Shown here: positions 3,513-5,075 of the stretch, in pieces
Layout of the letters: every line of letters begins with the position of its first letter
Numbering within the stretch: position 1 is the stretch's first letter
Assembly: GCA_024762915.1 (NCBI GenBank)
Contig: JANTGL010000214.1
Span: 1-5,075 of the forward strand
Length of the DNA stretch: 5,075 bases
Direction: 5' to 3'
Source: Bacteroidales bacterium
Lineage (GTDB): Bacteria > Bacteroidota > Bacteroidia > Bacteroidales > JAADGE01
The notes under the pieces: generated by a model
Told to the model about the DNA's origin: nothing
The model's input: the letters and a program-made list of their open reading frames with translations, nothing else
Databases searched by the model: none
Position numbers and translations under genes: made by a program

Positions 3513-5075
3513 AATATCATCTTTACTAACCGGCTTAGTCAGATAATCATCGAAAATCGTATGATATTTAGCAACAATGTCTTTAATGGCATGAGCAGTT
3601 AATGCAATAACCGGTATATTTTTATATCGATCATCTTTTTTAATAATCTTTGTTGCTTCATATCCGTCAAGAACAGGCATTTGAATATCCATCAGAATGA
3701 TATCGGGAAGTTCTTTTTCCAATAATTCAAAAACTTCTTTTCCGTTTACGGCTTCAGTTATTTTAAAATTTTCATTTTCCAATAATGCAGAAATTAATTG
3801 TCGGTTGATTAGATTATCTTCTGCAACAAGAATATTTAATTGCTTCGTTTTAAATTCAAAATTTTTGTTTTTAATATTTTTATCAGTTATTTTTTCTGAA
3901 ATTATAACATCTTTAAATATAACTGTAAATTCAGACCCGATACCAAGCTCACTTTTTACGGTTATTTTTCCGTTCATTAATTCTGTTAAATGTTTTGAAA
4001 TCGCCAGACCAAGTCCCGTTCCGCCGTATTTCCCTGTCATTCTGTTTTCCGATTGTCTGAAATTCTCAAAAATCAATTGTTTTTCATTCGTAGAAATACC
4101 GATTCCCGTATCTTTAATTTTCAGGATTAAATCAGTCTTATTTACTCTTAAATTTTTAGAGGATAAGCTAACGGCAACACCACCTGTTTCAGTAAATTTA
4201 ACAGCATTATCAACTAAATTTGTTAAAACTTGTCTTATTCTAAAATCATCAATAAAAAGAAAATGCGGAACATTTTCATCAATTTCAACAGTGAAATCAA
4301 TTACTTTTTCTGCCGATTTCAAGGCAAATATTTTTTTTATATCTTCTGTCAATTCTCTGATATCAGAAGCATGCTTTAAAATTTCAATATGCCCTGCTTC
4401 AATTTTTGAAATATCCAAAATATCTTCAATTAATCTCAATAAATTATTGCTGCTGCTTTCAATTCTTTGAGTATATTTTTTTAAATCAGGATTTGTAATT
4501 CGATTATTTAAAATACTTGAAAACCCGATAATTGCATTCATCGGTGTACGAATTTCATGAGACATATTAGCTAAAAATTCGCTTTTTAATCGATTGGCTT
4601 TTTCTGCTTCTTCTTTTGCAATAATTAAATCTTTTTCATGTTTTTTTCTTTCTGTTATATCTCTCCCTAGAACGACTAATCCGTTTTTACTCCCGTCGTT
4701 ATTAAATATGGGTATTTTATAAACCTCATAAATTCTGTTCTCGCCTGTTTTTAAAGGAATAATTTCTTCATTAATTGATATTCCTTTCTTTTCCCATGCT
4801 TTTTCATCCGTTTTTTCACATGTTAAAAACGCTTCTTTATAAATTTCATCAGTATATTGGGATAATTCAGAATCTGTTTTACCGAAATAATTAACATCTG
4901 TTAACGAAAATATTTCAACATCTGCTTTATTAGCTAATAACCAGCGACCTTTGCCGTCTTTAAAACATATTATATCGGGAGATGCATTAATAAGAGTCAA
5001 TAATCTTTCCTGTATTTCAGTTCTTTCATTTTCAAGTTTAACTCTATCGGTAACATCTTCAACCACACAATAAAC
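3477..5075 (-). CDS. Hybrid sensor histidine kinase (PAS-HisKA-HATPase-REC), 5' end outside window
   Basis: The frame is open to the right edge. The GTG at 5066 is inside a PAS/PAC tail (codons for VYC, then VVEDVTDRV), so the true start lies beyond the window. Numbering from that Val codon: the end of a first PAS domain (1-9), a complete PAS domain (about 19-140, from LINASPDIICFKDGKGRWLL to VVLGRDITERKK), then a short coiled linker. The HisKA dimerisation domain follows, with phospho-acceptor His170 in NMSHEIRTPMN. The ATPase domain has the N-box (Asn283, Asn287), the G1 box DTGIGIS (from Asp319) and the G2 box GGTGLGLAISKH (from Gly348). The receiver domain (about 409-527) has Glu416/Asp417, phospho-acceptor Asp460 in ILMDIQMP, Thr490 and Lys511. 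All catalytic residues are present. The protein senses a signal through PAS domains, autophosphorylates and passes phosphate to its own receiver, probably onward to an HPt protein. No HPt or DNA-binding output domain is visible and no transmembrane segment lies in this part. The signal and target are unknown. It converges with the nitroreductase gene. Confidence 0.95.
   Translation of the reverse strand, partial: VYCVVEDVTDRVKLENERTEIQERLLTLINASPDIICFKDGKGRWLLANKADVEIFSLTDVNYFGKTDSELSQYTDEIYKEAFLTCEKTDEKAWEKKGISINEEIIPLKTGENRIYEVYKIPIFNNDGSKNGLVVLGRDITERKKHEKDLIIAKEEAEKANRLKSEFLANMSHEIRTPMNAIIGFSSILNNRITNPDLKKYTQRIESSSNNLLRLIEDILDISKIEAGHIEILKHASDIRELTEDIKKIFALKSAEKVIDFTVEIDENVPHFLFIDDFRIRQVLTNLVDNAVKFTETGGVAVSLSSKNLRVNKTDLILKIKDTGIGISTNEKQLIFENFRQSENRMTGKYGGTGLGLAISKHLTELMNGKITVKSELGIGSEFTVIFKDVIISEKITDKNIKNKNFEFKTKQLNILVAEDNLINRQLISALLENENFKITEAVNGKEVFELLEKELPDIILMDIQMPVLDGYEATKIIKKDDRYKNIPVIALTAHAIKDIVAKYHTIFDDYLTKPVSKDDILKSISNFISEK

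Noticed and set aside
3697..4470. 257-codon open frame on the plus strand
   Set aside because: It lies wholly antisense to the kinase ATPase and receiver domains, whose motifs are intact. Its translation is Ser/Ile/Phe-rich with no domain, as expected for a shadow frame in AT-rich DNA.
1..5075. CRISPR array, tRNA/rRNA, insertion sequence, phage or defence system
   Set aside because: No spaced direct repeats, cloverleaf, transposase, integrase or defence domain is visible on either strand.

Overview
The window is AT-rich and gene-dense, and it looks like chromosome from an anaerobic member of the Bacteroidota (Bacteroidetes). Several signs point that way. Most starts have an A-rich leader rather than a Shine-Dalgarno sequence. 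One exported protein has a signal peptide ending Ala-Gln, the Bacteroidota 'Q-rule' pattern. A TACCTTTAC box resembles the phylum's TAnnTTTG -7 element. The lipoprotein has a short LFAC lipobox. Anaerobic metabolism is suggested by a 2-oxoacid:ferredoxin oxidoreductase and a ferredoxin-nitroreductase fusion. No genus can be assigned from sequence alone.

Layout: 1-66 is the C-terminal tail of a 2-oxoacid:acceptor oxidoreductase beta (TPP) subunit. It is followed 34 bases later by the complete gamma subunit (101-652), and a hairpin terminator (677-704) closes that operon. Next is a membrane protein with an N-terminal DUF2007-like domain (715-1521). A candidate promoter then precedes a two-gene unit: a 78-residue lipoprotein (1583-1819) and a lysine-rich exported protein of low complexity with a coiled coil and an acidic tail (1832-2446). 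A strong 10-bp hairpin terminator (2454-2482) ends that unit. A nitroreductase with two N-terminal [4Fe-4S] clusters follows (2507-3376). It converges on the 3' part of a hybrid sensor histidine kinase on the minus strand (3477-5075, running off the right edge).

How the genes relate: the beta and gamma subunits belong to one enzyme that makes reduced ferredoxin from a 2-oxoacid, or runs the reverse reaction. The ferredoxin-nitroreductase could draw electrons from such a pool, but nothing in the sequence links the two directly. The lipoprotein and the lysine-rich protein are probably co-transcribed and both go to the envelope; their function is unknown. The kinase senses an unknown signal through PAS domains, and its target is not visible.

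Most of the window is ordinary. The least explained part is the gap between the two convergent genes (about 3377-3512). It holds a cluster of nested inverted repeats and a 35-codon reading frame with an unusually good Shine-Dalgarno sequence. The two small envelope genes also carry internal peptide repeats. I see no RNA genes, CRISPR array, insertion sequence or phage genes, and no intergenic gap longer than about 100 bases.
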